Part shown: positions 1 to 11,079 of the stretch, one piece after another
How the letters are laid out: every line of letters starts with the position of its first letter
Position numbering within the stretch: position 1 is the first letter of the stretch
DNA from: Variovorax sp. dw_308
GTDB taxonomy: Bacteria; Pseudomonadota; Gammaproteobacteria; Burkholderiales; Burkholderiaceae_C
Length of the DNA: 64,000 bases
Assembly (NCBI RefSeq): GCF_019207085.1
Contig: NZ_JAATOM010000002.1
Span: 620,001 to 684,000, forward strand
Reading direction: 5' to 3'
Notes under the pieces: model-generated
The model's input: only the letters and a program-made list of their open reading frames with translations
What the model was told of the DNA's origin: nothing
The model's database searches: none
Made by a program: the position numbers and the translations under genes

Positions 1-1131
1 GGTGATGGCTGACACATTGCCGGACGACAACTCCATCACGTGGAGTTTGAAGGCACCACCCACCCTGGAGATGTAGGCCAACCACCGTCCATCGGCGCTG
101 ACGGACGGAGAAATGTTGTAGGTGCCGGTGAAGGTCACGCGGGTCGGGTTGCCACCGCCCGCGCCCATCTTGTAGATCTGCGGGGCACCGCCGCGGTCGC
201 TCACGAAGTAGATCGTGCCGCCATCGGACGAGTAGACCGGCTCGGTATCGATGCTGTTGCTCTGCGTGAGGCGCTTGGCTTCGCCGCCGTTGGACGAGAT
301 GGTGTAGAGCTGCGAGCCGCCGTCGCGGCTCAGCGTCACCGCCAGCGTGCCACCATCGGGCGACCAGGCCGGCGCGCTGTTGTTGCCGCGGAAGTTGGCG
401 ACCAGGCGGCGCTGGCCGCTGGCCACGTTGTGCACGTAGACCACGGGCTTGCGCGACTCGAAGGACACGTAGGCCAGCTGTCCGCCGTTGGAAGACCAGC
501 GCGGGGAAATGATCGGCTCGGGGCTGGTCAGCGCCGCCTGCGCGTTCTCGCCGTCGGCGTCCGCCACCCACAGCGTGTAGCGCCCGCCCTTGGTGACGTA
601 GGCGATGCGCGTGGAGAAGATGCCCTTCTCGCCGGTCAGCTTTTCATAGACGAAGTCGGCGATGCGGTGCGCGGCGAGGCGCAGGTCGCCCTGGGGAACG
701 GTGTAGCTCTGGCCGCCGAGGTCCTGCCCGCGCACCACGTCCCACAAGCGGAACAGCACCGAGTAGCGGCCATCGGCAAGGCGGGTCACGCTGCCGCCGA
801 CCACCGAGTCCGCCGTACGCTGGCGCCACAGGCTGAGGTCCGGCCGCGAGGCTTCGTCCATCACCTGCCCCGACGCATCGACGCCGCGGAACTGCCCGCT
901 GCGCTCGAGGTCGGCCTGCACGATGGCGGAGATCTTCTGCGGCGACGCGTCCTGCCCCTTGAACGGCACGATCGCGATCGGCAACTGCGTCAAGCCCACG
1001 CCCGTCACTTCGACCCGGAACTGGGCGAGTGCAGGAAGCGCAGGGGAGGCAGCAAGTGCCGCGATGAGGCTGCGGCGGGCGAGGAACGATGAAGAAGGAG
1101 TTGGGGAGGAGTCGTGCAACGGCTTGATCAT
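1..1131 (-). CDS. tolB: Tol-Pal system protein TolB, C-terminus outside the window
   Basis: Periplasmic beta-propeller of the Tol-Pal envelope system, which couples the inner-membrane TolQRA motor to Pal at the outer membrane. Reading leftward from ATG at 1131, the protein opens with a signal peptide whose n-region carries a twin arginine (LARRSLIAAL) and ends near ALAQ. It continues with the TolB amino-terminal domain (IAIVPFKG) and then propeller repeats. About 377 codons are present of a family length near 430, so the last propeller blade and the stop lie outside the window. The RR pair might mean Tat rather than Sec export; that is inference. It diverges from msbA across a 162-bp gap. Confidence 0.9.
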   Translation of the reverse strand, partial: MIKPLHDSSPTPSSSFLARRSLIAALAASPALPALAQFRVEVTGVGLTQLPIAIVPFKGQDASPQKISAIVQADLERSGQFRGVDASGQVMDEASRPDLSLWRQRTADSVVGGSVTRLADGRYSVLFRLWDVVRGQDLGGQSYTVPQGDLRLAAHRIADFVYEKLTGEKGIFSTRIAYVTKGGRYTLWVADADGENAQAALTSPEPIISPRWSSNGGQLAYVSFESRKPVVYVHNVASGQRRLVANFRGNNSAPAWSPDGGTLAVTLSRDGGSQLYTISSNGGEAKRLTQSNSIDTEPVYSSDGGTIYFVSDRGGAPQIYKMGAGGGNPTRVTFTGTYNISPSVSADGRWLAYISRVGGAFKLHVMELSSGNVSAIT

Positions 1132-1190
1132 GCGGTTCGGAGATGTTTCCGGTCAGAAAGTTTCTGGGCCGGGCGTAACGAAACGACATG

Positions 1191-1229
1191 GTACACACTG
1201 CATCAACACCCACGTCACAAACTGTGTAC
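1191..1229. promoter_or_regulatory. Inverted repeat in the tolB/msbA divergent promoter region
   Basis: GTACACA at 1191-1197 is mirrored by TGTGTAC at 1223-1229 across a 25-bp spacer. It lies between the divergent starts of tolB (1131) and msbA (1294), where an operator could affect both genes. The arms are short and no known regulator is recognised, so an operator role is only inferred. Confidence 0.3.
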
Positions 1230-1293
1230 TGCCTGACCATCGCCGGCGGGTCGTTGAAATGCGTATTCGGGGCCGCCCGTAGAATGCGCCGCC

Positions 1294-3075
1294 ATGCAGC
1301 CTTCTACTGACGACGCGATCGCGCGCCCTCCCCTGACGCGCCGGTTGGCAAGGCTCATGACGTGGTTCGGCCAGTCGCGCCAGTGGTGGGCGCTTGGCGT
1401 CGTCTCCGCGATGATCGCAGCGCTCACCGAGCCGCTGATACCGGCGCTGCTCAAGCCGCTGCTCGACCGCGGATTCACCGGCAAGCTGCAGATGTGGCTG
1501 GTGCCGGCCTTCGTCATCGGCCTGTTCGCGGTGCGCGGGCTGGCCCAGTTCGTATCGCAGTACGCGCTCGCCCGGATCGCGAACGAAGGCATGCAGCGAC
1601 TGCGGCGCGTGCTGTTCGACAGCTTGCTCGGCGCGGAACTCGCGCTGTTCACGCGGCAATCCGCCAGCGCGCTGTCCAACACCGTCGTCTATGAAGTGCA
1701 GACCGGCGCCATGCTGCTGGTGCAGGCGCTGCTGGGCCTGTCGCGCGACGGCTTCACTGCCGTGGCGCTGCTGTTCTACCTGCTCTATCTCAACTGGAAG
1801 CTCACGCTCATCATCGGCGTGCTGCTGCCGGGCGTGGCCTGGATCATGAAGTTCTTTTCGAAGCGGCTCTACCACTTCACCCGGCTTGGCCAGCAGGCAA
1901 CCGATGAACTGGCCTATGTCGTGGAAGAAAACGTGCTGGCCCATCGCATGGTGCGCCTCCATGGCGCCGAAGCGGGCCAGCTGGGCCGCTTCGAAAAGCT
2001 AAGCGCCAGCCTCAACAGGCTGGCGGTGAAGTCGACCATCGCTTCCGCCGCGATGACGCCGTTGACGCAATTGCTCGCGGCGGTGGCGATGTCGATCGTG
2101 GTGGTGATCGCGTTGTGGCAAAGCGGAGAACAGGGCCTTACCGTCGGCGGCTTCGTCGCCTACATCACGGCCATGCTGATGCTTATCGCACCGATCCGGC
2201 GCCTGGCCGACATGGCCAACCCCATCACGCGTGGACTGGCCGCCCTGGAACGCGGCATGGTGCTGATCGACGACGTTGCGCCGGAACAGCAAGGCAGCTA
2301 TGAAACCAAACGCGCGACCGGTCACATCGAGTTGCGTGACGTCCGGGTCAACTACCGCGGCGAAGACGAGGCGCGCGCGCTTGACGGCGTCAGCCTGACG
2401 ATCGAGTCCGGCGAGACCATCGCGCTGGTCGGCCCCTCGGGCTCCGGCAAGACCACGCTGGTGAACCTGCTGCCGCGCTTCGTGCTGCCGAGCGCCGGCA
2501 CCGCCCGGCTCGACGGCCACGAGATCGGCGAATGGAAGGTGCAGAACCTGCGCGCCCAGTTCGCGATGGTGAGCCAGGACGTCGTCATGCTCAACGACAC
2601 GCTGGCCGCCAACGTCGCGCTCGGCGCCACGGTGGACCGCGAGCGCGTGGTCGAATGCGTGGAGGCTGCCAACCTCACGAAGCATGTGGCCAGCCTGCCC
2701 GACGGGATCGACACCGTGCTCGGCCACAACGCCACGCAACTCTCCGGTGGCCAACGGCAGCGGCTGGCGATTGCACGTGCGCTCTACAAGGACGCGCCGA
2801 TCCTGTTGCTCGACGAGGCGACGTCCGCACTGGACACCGAATCCGAGCGCCTGGTGCAGGAGGCCCTCGCCCGCCTGATGCAGGGCCGCACCACGCTGAT
2901 CGTGGCACACCGCCTCAGCACCATCCAGCATGCCGACCGCATCGTCGTGATGGACCACGGACGCATCGCCGAGATCGGCAGCCATGCGCAACTGATGCAG
3001 CTCGACGGCCTGTATGCGCGCCTGCAGACGCATGCGATGCGCACCGCGCCAGCGGACCAAGTGCCTGCGATATAG
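1294..3075 (+). CDS. msbA: Lipid A export ABC transporter, permease/ATP-binding protein MsbA
   Basis: A 593-residue half-transporter that flips lipid A-core (and possibly phospholipid) across the inner membrane using ATP. The first ~330 residues are a six-helix ABC exporter membrane domain. The nucleotide-binding domain follows with Walker A (GPSGSGKTT), the signature LSGGQRQR, Walker B (ILLLDEATSALD) and the H-loop histidine (VAHRLST). Length and order match MsbA/ABCB-type lipid exporters. The ATG at 1294 starts just before the charged cytoplasmic segment. Other multidrug ABC half-transporters look similar, so the lipid A substrate is inferred from family resemblance. Confidence 0.85.
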   Translation: MQPSTDDAIARPPLTRRLARLMTWFGQSRQWWALGVVSAMIAALTEPLIPALLKPLLDRGFTGKLQMWLVPAFVIGLFAVRGLAQFVSQYALARIANEGMQRLRRVLFDSLLGAELALFTRQSASALSNTVVYEVQTGAMLLVQALLGLSRDGFTAVALLFYLLYLNWKLTLIIGVLLPGVAWIMKFFSKRLYHFTRLGQQATDELAYVVEENVLAHRMVRLHGAEAGQLGRFEKLSASLNRLAVKSTIASAAMTPLTQLLAAVAMSIVVVIALWQSGEQGLTVGGFVAYITAMLMLIAPIRRLADMANPITRGLAALERGMVLIDDVAPEQQGSYETKRATGHIELRDVRVNYRGEDEARALDGVSLTIESGETIALVGPSGSGKTTLVNLLPRFVLPSAGTARLDGHEIGEWKVQNLRAQFAMVSQDVVMLNDTLAANVALGATVDRERVVECVEAANLTKHVASLPDGIDTVLGHNATQLSGGQRQRLAIARALYKDAPILLLDEATSALDTESERLVQEALARLMQGRTTLIVAHRLSTIQHADRIVVMDHGRIAEIGSHAQLMQLDGLYARLQTHAMRTAPADQVPAI

Positions 3076-3108
3076 GTGGGCTTTCTGGCATGCGCAAAGA
3101 AAGTCGGC

Positions 3109-3714
3109 CTACTTCGAAAGACCCATTCTCTCGGCCAGTTCTCTAAGCCGATGTCTAGCCTTGGCCAAGCTTGGCGAGCGGGTGGCCGCCCGTTCTGGCC
3201 GCCAGGCGTCTCGTACCACTTGGCAAAGTCGGGCGTTGTAGCCCAATCCTTGCGAAGCAATTGCACCATGCTGGACAAGTAAATCGTCACGGACGTCTCG
3301 CGGAGCGCCTTGAGCCAGCGTCAACAGTGACCTCTTCGGATCGGTCAAGGTATCGGGGTCACTTGGTAGCCTTGTTGCACCCCGACCCAGGAGCGCGCGC
3401 ATCGCTTCATGATCGGAAAGTAACCAGGCCTCAACCTCTCGCACCGCAACGCGAAGTAATAAGTTCTGTGGACGCGTCTTCGCTCCAAACCAACTTGCGA
3501 GGAGACGCGATGCGCAGGCAACCTGGTCGAGATCAGCAAGCACAAGTACTGGTTGCTGCATGGCCATCTGGCAAAAGTTTGGGATGCGACTTCTAAGATA
3601 GCCTGATCCACCCCTCCGAAGGCACTGACCAATCTCGATGCCCGCCTCCCCTGCCAGAGCCCGTCCAACCTCTTCACTAAGTTCATCCTCTGTCGCGAGG
3701 ACTACCCATGGCAT
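3109..3714 (-). CDS. TOPRIM/DUF4276-like protein, putative nuclease partner of the AAA ATPase
   Basis: A 201-residue protein with the layout of a small TOPRIM-fold protein of the DUF4276/RloB type. It has an acidic cluster near residues 9-14 (TEDELSE), a DLD motif at 61-63 at the end of a hydrophobic strand (VLVLADLD), and the signature VREVEAWLLSD around 91-101. In related ATPase-TOPRIM pairs (PARIS, AbiL, OLD-like) this subunit is the nuclease or toxic effector. The ATG at 3714 shares one base with the ATPase stop (TGATG); GTG codons at 3717 and 3720 are alternatives. It is less GC-rich than its neighbours. Enzymatic activity is inferred. Confidence 0.6.
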   Translation of the reverse strand: MPWVVLATEDELSEEVGRALAGEAGIEIGQCLRRGGSGYLRSRIPNFCQMAMQQPVLVLADLDQVACASRLLASWFGAKTRPQNLLLRVAVREVEAWLLSDHEAMRALLGRGATRLPSDPDTLTDPKRSLLTLAQGAPRDVRDDLLVQHGAIASQGLGYNARLCQVVRDAWRPERAATRSPSLAKARHRLRELAERMGLSK

Positions 3715-4871
3715 CACCACAGCCCAAGTTGAGAGACGGCAGTCGGGTGCGTCTTCGGCAATACGACCTCCGCGACGGAAAACCCACTTTCAAGCGAGAG
3801 CGCTTCCTTCGAGTTGACGGGACGAACCTCCGTACCTTCTTGCGCTGGCTCCAAAAGCAGCACCCCTCGGGCGTCAATACCCGGATTACTCAAGAGCGCC
3901 TCACTGTGCGTGCTTATCAGAACCTGCCGCGGCCGACGCTTCTTGTCCCGCTGGATTCGTTGAAGGAGTCTTGGTATCTCCCGAACAATTGAGTCGTTCA
4001 GTGATAATTCTGGCTCTTCGAGCAGCAGCAGTGAATCGCCCTCAAGAAGGACCCAGAGAAGTCCCAACAATCTCAGGGTGCCATCGGAGAACTGCTCTTC
4101 CCGTTGCCAACCCGCGTTCGGTCGGTAGTGCGTGTACATCGCCTCGAGGTGCGGCCGTCCGTTGACGCGGTCCGACACGTACCTCAATTCCTTGAACTGA
4201 GGTACTGCCAGCGCCAGAGCCTTTTCAATCTTTTTCAGTCTCGATTCTCGAGCCTTTGGCGCCGTCTGCGCCACGCGTTCGAGGAAGCCTTGCCCGAAGG
4301 GGTCATCGTCTAGCCTTTGCCCTCCGATCAAGTCCGAGTACTTGAGAAGTTGAGGTACCAAATGCAAATAGGTCGTGTCTCCAAAGAACGTAGGCAACTC
4401 CCGAAATCTTGCATTGACCTGAATCTGCTCCAGCGCCGTTTGAGTCAGCCGCATCACATCGATCTTGTCATCCTTGTCGGGTCGGTTTAGCACTATTTTT
4501 CCCTCGCGCCATACCTGTTCGACCGAGATCAATGATCTCTGCGCGCCCTTCCCTTCCGGCTTGAATCCCAAGACGTAGCGCCACAACGGAACACTGTCAT
4601 CTGCGCTGTCCGCCAAGTACACCTCGATTCGCACCTCCGGATCTTTGCGGGCGTGCAGACAGCGAAGCTTCTGGATGCCGCCCCGATCATGAATTGCCTT
4701 TTGCAAGCCGCCTCCCTGTGGCTTGCTCACATCTCTCAAAAACCGAAAAACGTCTAGCAAGTTTGACTTCCCGGCGGCGTTCGCACCGAGAAGATAAGTT
4801 CGCTCGCGAAGAGGTACATCAACTTCGCGAAAGTTGCGCCAATTTTTTAATCTTAGATGTGTGACGATCAT
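3714..4871 (-). CDS. AAA family ATPase (OLD/AriA/AbiLi-like), putative defence ATPase
   Basis: A 385-residue ABC-class AAA ATPase. Walker A is GANAAGKSN at residues 29-37, a degenerate signature SDGTLRLLGLLW lies in the C-terminal half, followed by Walker B (LLLLEEPELSLN) and an H-loop (STHSEALLS). This is the single-chain SMC/RecF-like layout of AAA15/AAA21 proteins paired with TOPRIM partners in phage defence. The start at 4871 is chosen because the family begins right at the first beta strand (MIVTHLRLKNWRNF); an upstream in-frame start at 4946 would add 25 unlike residues. It is the first gene of a two-gene operon wedged between the 3' ends of msbA and rng. Confidence 0.7.
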   Translation of the reverse strand: MIVTHLRLKNWRNFREVDVPLRERTYLLGANAAGKSNLLDVFRFLRDVSKPQGGGLQKAIHDRGGIQKLRCLHARKDPEVRIEVYLADSADDSVPLWRYVLGFKPEGKGAQRSLISVEQVWREGKIVLNRPDKDDKIDVMRLTQTALEQIQVNARFRELPTFFGDTTYLHLVPQLLKYSDLIGGQRLDDDPFGQGFLERVAQTAPKARESRLKKIEKALALAVPQFKELRYVSDRVNGRPHLEAMYTHYRPNAGWQREEQFSDGTLRLLGLLWVLLEGDSLLLLEEPELSLNDSIVREIPRLLQRIQRDKKRRPRQVLISTHSEALLSNPGIDARGVLLLEPAQEGTEVRPVNSKEALSLESGFSVAEVVLPKTHPTAVSQLGLW

Positions 4872-4957
4872 GAGGTTTCGGTCGAAGGTTCCGATTCGGC
4901 GTACTAGCCGAGTATCTTGCGTGCCCGAGCTTAATCGGCCGGCCAAGTGAAAGTCAG

Positions 4958-6487
<1,530 letters not shown>

Positions 6488-6497
6488 GGGTTGTGAT

Positions 6498-7103
6498 TCA
6501 GGCCTTGAATCCGGCCTGTTGGAGCAATGCGTTTGTCTCGTACATGGGGAGTCCCATGATGCCCGAATACGACCCCGTCATGTGCTCGATGAATGCCGCC
6601 GCGCGCCCCTGTATCGCGTAGGCGCCGGCCTTGCCGAGCGGCTCGCCGCTGGCCACGTAGTCCGCGATGTCCTTGCGGCTGACGGCGCCGAAGGTGACGC
6701 GCGACACGCTCAATGCGGCCACGCGGCGCCGGCCGTTCTGCACGGCCACCGCGGTCAACACGCGATGCGTTTGCCCGGACAGCATCGCGAGCATGCGATG
6801 CGCATCGCGGGCGTCCTCGGGCTTGCCAAGGATGACGCGCCCCAGTGCGACGGTGGTGTCGGCGCAAAGGATCGGCGCAGGCGGCAAGCCGAGGCGTGCA
6901 TGGCGTGCCACGGCAGCGTCCAGCTTGAGGCCGGTCACCCGCTGCACATAGGCGCTCGGCGATTCGCCGCCACGCACCGCTTCCAGCGCCTCGGCGTCTT
7001 CATCGGGCGCGGCCAGCAACAACTCATGCCGCACGCCAAGCTGGCCCAGCAACTGCGCGCGGCGCGGGCTTTGCGAAGCGAGGTAGATGAACAGCGATTT
7101 CAT
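6498..7103 (-). CDS. maf: Maf family nucleoside triphosphate pyrophosphatase
   Basis: A 201-residue house-cleaning pyrophosphatase that hydrolyses non-canonical or modified NTPs (dTTP/UTP or m7GTP, depending on subtype). The N-terminal signature is [16 protein letters not shown]; the catalytic region includes CADTTVALG and the later [14 protein letters not shown]. The start ATG at 7103 overlaps the rlmH stop by 4 nt (ATGA), showing coupling in this operon. The subtype is not certain; [10 protein letters not shown] and CADTTV suit the dTTP/UTP (YhdE-like) group. Confidence 0.9.
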   Translation of the reverse strand: MKSLFIYLASQSPRRAQLLGQLGVRHELLLAAPDEDAEALEAVRGGESPSAYVQRVTGLKLDAAVARHARLGLPPAPILCADTTVALGRVILGKPEDARDAHRMLAMLSGQTHRVLTAVAVQNGRRRVAALSVSRVTFGAVSRKDIADYVASGEPLGKAGAYAIQGRAAAFIEHMTGSYSGIMGLPMYETNALLQQAGFKA

Positions 7104-7567
7104 TCGCGGTGATAGGGATGGCCTGCATTGACCGACCACGCGCGATACAACTGCTCGACCAACAGCACGCGCGCCATCGCATGTGGCAAGGTCAGGTCCG
7201 ACAGGCGGATGCGTTCGTGCGCGGCGGCCTTGAAGGCCGGGTCGAGGCCATCGGGCCCGCCGATGACCAGCGCCACGTCGTCGCCCTCGCCTTGCCAGGC
7301 TTGCAGGCGCGCAGCCAGGGCCTTTGTGGTGAGCGAGGTACCGCGCTCGTCGAGCGCCACGATGCGCATGCCGCGGGCTATTGCGCCTTCGATGCGCTCG
7401 CGTTCGGCTGCGTAGAGGGTTTCGAGGGTCTTGGAACCGCGCGGCTCGGTCTTGACGGCGCGCAGCTCCAGCTTCAGTTCGGGCGGGAAGCGCTTGGCAT
7501 AGTCGTCCCAGGCGGTCTGCGCCCAGTCGGGCATGCGCTGCCCGACCGCGACCACCAGCAGCTTCAT
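7100..7567 (-). CDS. rlmH: 23S rRNA (pseudouridine1915-N3)-methyltransferase RlmH
   Basis: A 155-residue SPOUT-class methyltransferase that modifies pseudouridine 1915 in helix 69 of 23S rRNA at a late stage of 70S assembly. It has the family start ([15 protein letters not shown]), [11 protein letters not shown] in the middle, and the SAM-binding trefoil-knot elements IGGPDGLDP and [17 protein letters not shown], and ends with the usual NAGHPYHRE. Length is standard. It overlaps rsfS upstream and maf downstream by 4 nt each. Confidence 0.95.
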   Translation of the reverse strand: MKLLVVAVGQRMPDWAQTAWDDYAKRFPPELKLELRAVKTEPRGSKTLETLYAAERERIEGAIARGMRIVALDERGTSLTTKALAARLQAWQGEGDDVALVIGGPDGLDPAFKAAAHERIRLSDLTLPHAMARVLLVEQLYRAWSVNAGHPYHRE

Positions 7568-8259
7568 TTGCTGCGCGAGGCAGGAGTCTTGCGTGCTGCC
7601 TTCTTGGCTGCGGGCTTCCTGGCGGCGGCCTTGCCGGCGGCTGGCTTGCCGGCGACGACCGTCTTGATCGGGGTCTTGCTGGCGGCCGACTTCTTCGCGG
7701 GCGCCTTGCCTGCAGCGGGCTTTGCCGCGGTCTTCTTGGCCGCGGGCTTGCGCGTCGATGGCTTTGCGGCCTTGGCAGCTTGTTCCGCTTCGCGAATCGC
7801 GGTCTTGGCGGCGCTCGCGCGGCGCAGCGTGGTCGGCGCCTTCTTCGCGGCAGGTGCGGGTGCAGCGCTTGCCGCGGTGGCAGGCTTGGCCGCACCGAAC
7901 TTCAGTCGCACCGGCTTCTCGCCCCAGATCTCTTCCAGGTGGTAGTACTGGCGGATCGCCGGCTGCATGATGTGCGCCACCGCCGCACCACAGTCCACGA
8001 TGATCCACTCGCCGTTGTCTTCACCTTCGATGCGCGGCTTGCCGAAGCCGGCCTCGCACACCGCATCGCGCACGCTCGCGGCCAGCGCCTTGGTCTGGCG
8101 GTTGGAGGTGCCCGAGGCCACGATCACGCGCTCGAACAGCGGTGAAAGATGCTCTGTGTCGAAAACCTGAATGTCCTGCGCCTTGACGTCTTCGAGTCCA
8201 TCGACGATGGCTCTCTGGAGTTTCTGGGTGTCTTTCTTGGCGGCGGCTTCAGTGGTCAT
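7564..8259 (-). CDS. rsfS: Ribosome silencing factor RsfS with a long Lys/Ala/Pro-rich C-terminal tail
   Basis: A 231-residue protein. Residues 1-122 are a normal RsfS/Iojap domain ([43 protein letters not shown]-like [11 protein letters not shown]) that binds L14/uL14 and blocks subunit joining in starvation. Residues ~123-231 form an extra tail of alternating K, A, P and T with repeated KPAAKK/KPAAGKA units, like the histone H1/AlgP-type tails that bind nucleic acids. Usual RsfS proteins are about 105-135 residues, so nearly half of this protein is extension. The ATG at 8259 shares a base with the nadD stop (TGATG). Confidence 0.93.
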   Translation of the reverse strand: MTTEAAAKKDTQKLQRAIVDGLEDVKAQDIQVFDTEHLSPLFERVIVASGTSNRQTKALAASVRDAVCEAGFGKPRIEGEDNGEWIIVDCGAAVAHIMQPAIRQYYHLEEIWGEKPVRLKFGAAKPATAASAAPAPAAKKAPTTLRRASAAKTAIREAEQAAKAAKPSTRKPAAKKTAAKPAAGKAPAKKSAASKTPIKTVVAGKPAAGKAAARKPAAKKAARKTPASRSK

Positions 8260-8867
8260 CAGGCGGGTGCGTAGAGGTGGTGGCGGTCAATATAGCGCGC
8301 AACGGCAGGTGGAACCAGACCAGAGATGTCGGCGCCGCGGGCAACGCGGGCGCGAATATCGGTGGCGCTGATGTCCATCGGTGCCAGATCGATCGGTTCG
8401 AACCTTGCGCCGCGGGGAAGCGGCGCCAGACTCTGCGGATCGAACCGGGCTGTAGCGCGTGTGGGGTCTGCCCTGTGCGCTATCGAAACGATAGCGATGG
8501 AGAGGATCTCCTCAAAGCCATGCCAACTGCGCAAGGCAGCCGCTTGGTCGGTGCCGATCAGCAACACGAGTTGCATGTCCGGACACTCCTTTTTGAGTTC
8601 GAGCAGGGTGTCTAGTGTATAGGTTGGCCCGGAACGCCGGATTTCGCGCGCATCGACGGCCACATTTGGCAAGCCTTCGAAGGCGAGTTCGGCCATGGCA
8701 AGACGGTGTTGCGCACTACTCAGACCGCGTGCCTTGTGCCATGCCTGGCCGGTCGGGAAGATGCGCAACTGCCTGAGATCGAGTTGCGCCAGCGCCGCCT
8801 GCGCCAAGGCCACGTGCGCGTTGTGCGGCGGGTCGAAGGCGCCGCCGAAGACGCCCAGGCACGGCAT
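8259..8867 (-). CDS. nadD: Nicotinate-nucleotide adenylyltransferase
   Basis: A 202-residue enzyme joining nicotinate mononucleotide and ATP to form deamido-NAD. The nucleotidyltransferase motif GGAFDPPHNAHV is at the N-terminus; the second motif appears as ISATDIRARVARG near the C-terminus. The start is set at ATG 8867, ten codons before the GGAFDPP motif, as is usual. The open frame extends upstream to 9041 but overlaps hemF and has no family character. First gene of the nadD-rsfS-rlmH-maf-rng run. Confidence 0.93.
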   Translation of the reverse strand: MPCLGVFGGAFDPPHNAHVALAQAALAQLDLRQLRIFPTGQAWHKARGLSSAQHRLAMAELAFEGLPNVAVDAREIRRSGPTYTLDTLLELKKECPDMQLVLLIGTDQAAALRSWHGFEEILSIAIVSIAHRADPTRATARFDPQSLAPLPRGARFEPIDLAPMDISATDIRARVARGADISGLVPPAVARYIDRHHLYAPA

Positions 8868-8875
8868 CGCCTGTA

Positions 8876-9796
8876 TCACACCCACTCGCGTCGAACGAGA
8901 AAATCGCTGGTCAACGCGGCCTCGGGCGACCCAGGCTCGGATTCGCGGCGGTAGACCCAGCTTGCCAGCGGCGGCATCGACAAGAGGATCGACTCGGTGC
9001 GCCCGCCCGATTGCAGGCCGAAGTGCGTGCCCCGGTCCCACACCAGGTTGAACTCGACGTAGCGCCCCCGCCGGTACAGCTGGAACTCGCGCTCGCGCTC
9101 GCCATACGGCGTGTTGCGGCGGCGCTCGACGATGGGCATGTAGGCGGGCAACAAGCCATCGCCGACCGCCTGCAGCATTGCAAAGCTCTGTGCGAAGCCC
9201 AGCTCCGAGAAGTCGTCGAAGAAGATGCCGCCCACGCCACGCGCCTCGTTGCGATGCTTTAGAAAGAAGTAGTCATCGCACCAGTCCTTGAAGCGCGGGT
9301 ACTTGTCGTCGCCAAACGGCGCCAGCGCATCGCGGCAAGTCTGATGGAAGTGCCGTGCGTCATCCTCGAAAGCGTAGTACGGCGTGAGGTCCATGCCGCC
9401 GCCAAACCAGCAGACCGGCTCGCCGTCGGCCGGCATCGCGGCCAGCATGCGGACGTTCATGTGCACCGTCGGCACATAAGGGTTGCGCGGGTGGAACACC
9501 AGCGACACGCCCATGGCCTCGAAGGGCGCACCCGAGAGTTCCGGCCGATGCTGCGTGGCCGAGGGTGGCAGCTTCAGTCCGCGTACCTGAGAGAAGCCGC
9601 AGCCCGCACGTTCGAACAGCGTGCCGCCTTCGAGGATGCAGGTCAGGCCGCTGCCTTGCAAGGGCTCATCGGGCGCCTTCTGCCAGGCATCGCGCACGGC
9701 CACGCCGCCATCCGCCTGCTCGACCGCTGCAACGATGCGCTGCTGCAATCCCCGCAGCCACTCACCGACCGCTTCGGGCGAAGCTGCCTTGTCCAT
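8876..9796 (-). CDS. hemF: Oxygen-dependent coproporphyrinogen III oxidase
   Basis: A 306-residue aerobic oxidase that decarboxylates coproporphyrinogen III to protoporphyrinogen IX in heme synthesis. Family hallmarks are [48 protein letters not shown], and [20 protein letters not shown] near the C-terminus. The ATG at 9796 shares one base with the purD stop (TGATG); a TTG just upstream is not needed. Length matches the family. Confidence 0.96.
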   Translation of the reverse strand: MDKAASPEAVGEWLRGLQQRIVAAVEQADGGVAVRDAWQKAPDEPLQGSGLTCILEGGTLFERAGCGFSQVRGLKLPPSATQHRPELSGAPFEAMGVSLVFHPRNPYVPTVHMNVRMLAAMPADGEPVCWFGGGMDLTPYYAFEDDARHFHQTCRDALAPFGDDKYPRFKDWCDDYFFLKHRNEARGVGGIFFDDFSELGFAQSFAMLQAVGDGLLPAYMPIVERRRNTPYGEREREFQLYRRGRYVEFNLVWDRGTHFGLQSGGRTESILLSMPPLASWVYRRESEPGSPEAALTSDFLVRREWV

Positions 9797-11079
9797 CAAC
9801 GGTGCGGCAAGGCCCGGAAGCCGATGTCGTGGCGGTATTGCACGCCGTCGAAATGAATGCGCGCCGCGACTTCATACGCGCGGTGCTGCGCCTGCTTGAC
9901 GCTGTCGGCCAGCACAGTCACGCAAAGCACGCGGCCGCCGCTGGTGCGGACTTCGCCATTCGACAGCGCGGTGCCGGCATGGAACACCATCGCGTCCGGC
10001 GCCTCGGGCGGCAGGCCGGTGATCAGATCACCCTTGCGCGGGTCCAACGGATAGCCATGCGCGGCCATCACCACGCCGAGCGCGGTGCGGCGGTCCCATT
10101 GCAGGTCGACCTGGTCGAGCGTGCCATCGGTGGCATGCCACAGCACCTCGAACAGGTCGGACTTGAACCGCATCATGATCGGCTGCGTTTCCGGGTCGCC
10201 CATGCGGCAGTTGAATTCGAGCGTCTTGACGTGCCCTTGCGCGTCGATCATCAGGCCTGCGTACAGGAAGCCGGTGAAGAGGATGCCGTCGCGCTCCATG
10301 CCACGGATGGTCGGCAGGATGACCTCGCGCATCGCGCGCGCATGCACGGTGGCCGTGACCACGGGCGCGGGCGAATAGGCGCCCATGCCGCCGGTGTTCG
10401 GGCCTTCGTCGTTGTCGAGCAGGCGCTTGTGATCCTGGCTGGTGGCCAGCGCGGTCACGTTGCGGCCATCGGACATCACGATGAAGCTGGCTTCCTCGCC
10501 TTGCAGGAATTCCTCGATGACGACGCGCGCGCCACCTTCGTTGTGGGTCACGCCGAACTTGTTGCCTTCGAGCATGAAGTCGACCGCCTCGTGCGCCTCG
10601 GCCAGCGTCATCGCGACCACCACGCCCTTGCCTGCCGCGAGGCCATCGGCCTTGACCACGATCGGTGCGCCCTTGGCGTCGATATAGGCATGCGCCTGCG
10701 CCGGGTCGGTGAAGGTCTCGAATTCCGCCGTCGGGATCTTGTGCCGCTTCATGAAGGCCTTGGAAAAGGCCTTTGAGCTCTCGAGCTGCGCCGCGGCCTT
10801 GGTCGGGCCGAAGATGCGCAGCCCGTGCGCGCGGAATTCGTCGACCACGCCCGCTGCCAGCGGCGTCTCGGGGCCGACCACGGTCAGCACGATCTTTTCC
10901 TTGGCGGCCCACTCGCGCAGCGCGACCGGGTCGGTAATGGGCACGCATTCGAAGCGATGGTCGAGCGCGGTGCCGCCGTTGCCCGGCGCCACGTAAAGCT
11001 TGGACACGCGCTCCGACTGGCCGAGGCGCCAGGCCAGCGCATGCTCGCGTCCGCCGTTGCCGATGACGAGGACTTTCAT
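9796..11079 (-). CDS. purD: Phosphoribosylamine-glycine ligase
   Basis: A 427-residue GAR synthetase, the second step of purine synthesis, ligating glycine to phosphoribosylamine with ATP. It starts with [17 protein letters not shown], has the ATP-grasp region ([18 protein letters not shown]), and the C-terminal [16 protein letters not shown] stretch typical of PurD. Length is standard. It overlaps yebC by 4 nt, and its stop overlaps the hemF start, so yebC-purD-hemF appear co-transcribed. Confidence 0.97.
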   Translation of the reverse strand: MKVLVIGNGGREHALAWRLGQSERVSKLYVAPGNGGTALDHRFECVPITDPVALREWAAKEKIVLTVVGPETPLAAGVVDEFRAHGLRIFGPTKAAAQLESSKAFSKAFMKRHKIPTAEFETFTDPAQAHAYIDAKGAPIVVKADGLAAGKGVVVAMTLAEAHEAVDFMLEGNKFGVTHNEGGARVVIEEFLQGEEASFIVMSDGRNVTALATSQDHKRLLDNDEGPNTGGMGAYSPAPVVTATVHARAMREVILPTIRGMERDGILFTGFLYAGLMIDAQGHVKTLEFNCRMGDPETQPIMMRFKSDLFEVLWHATDGTLDQVDLQWDRRTALGVVMAAHGYPLDPRKGDLITGLPPEAPDAMVFHAGTALSNGEVRTSGGRVLCVTVLADSVKQAQHRAYEVAARIHFDGVQYRHDIGFRALPHR

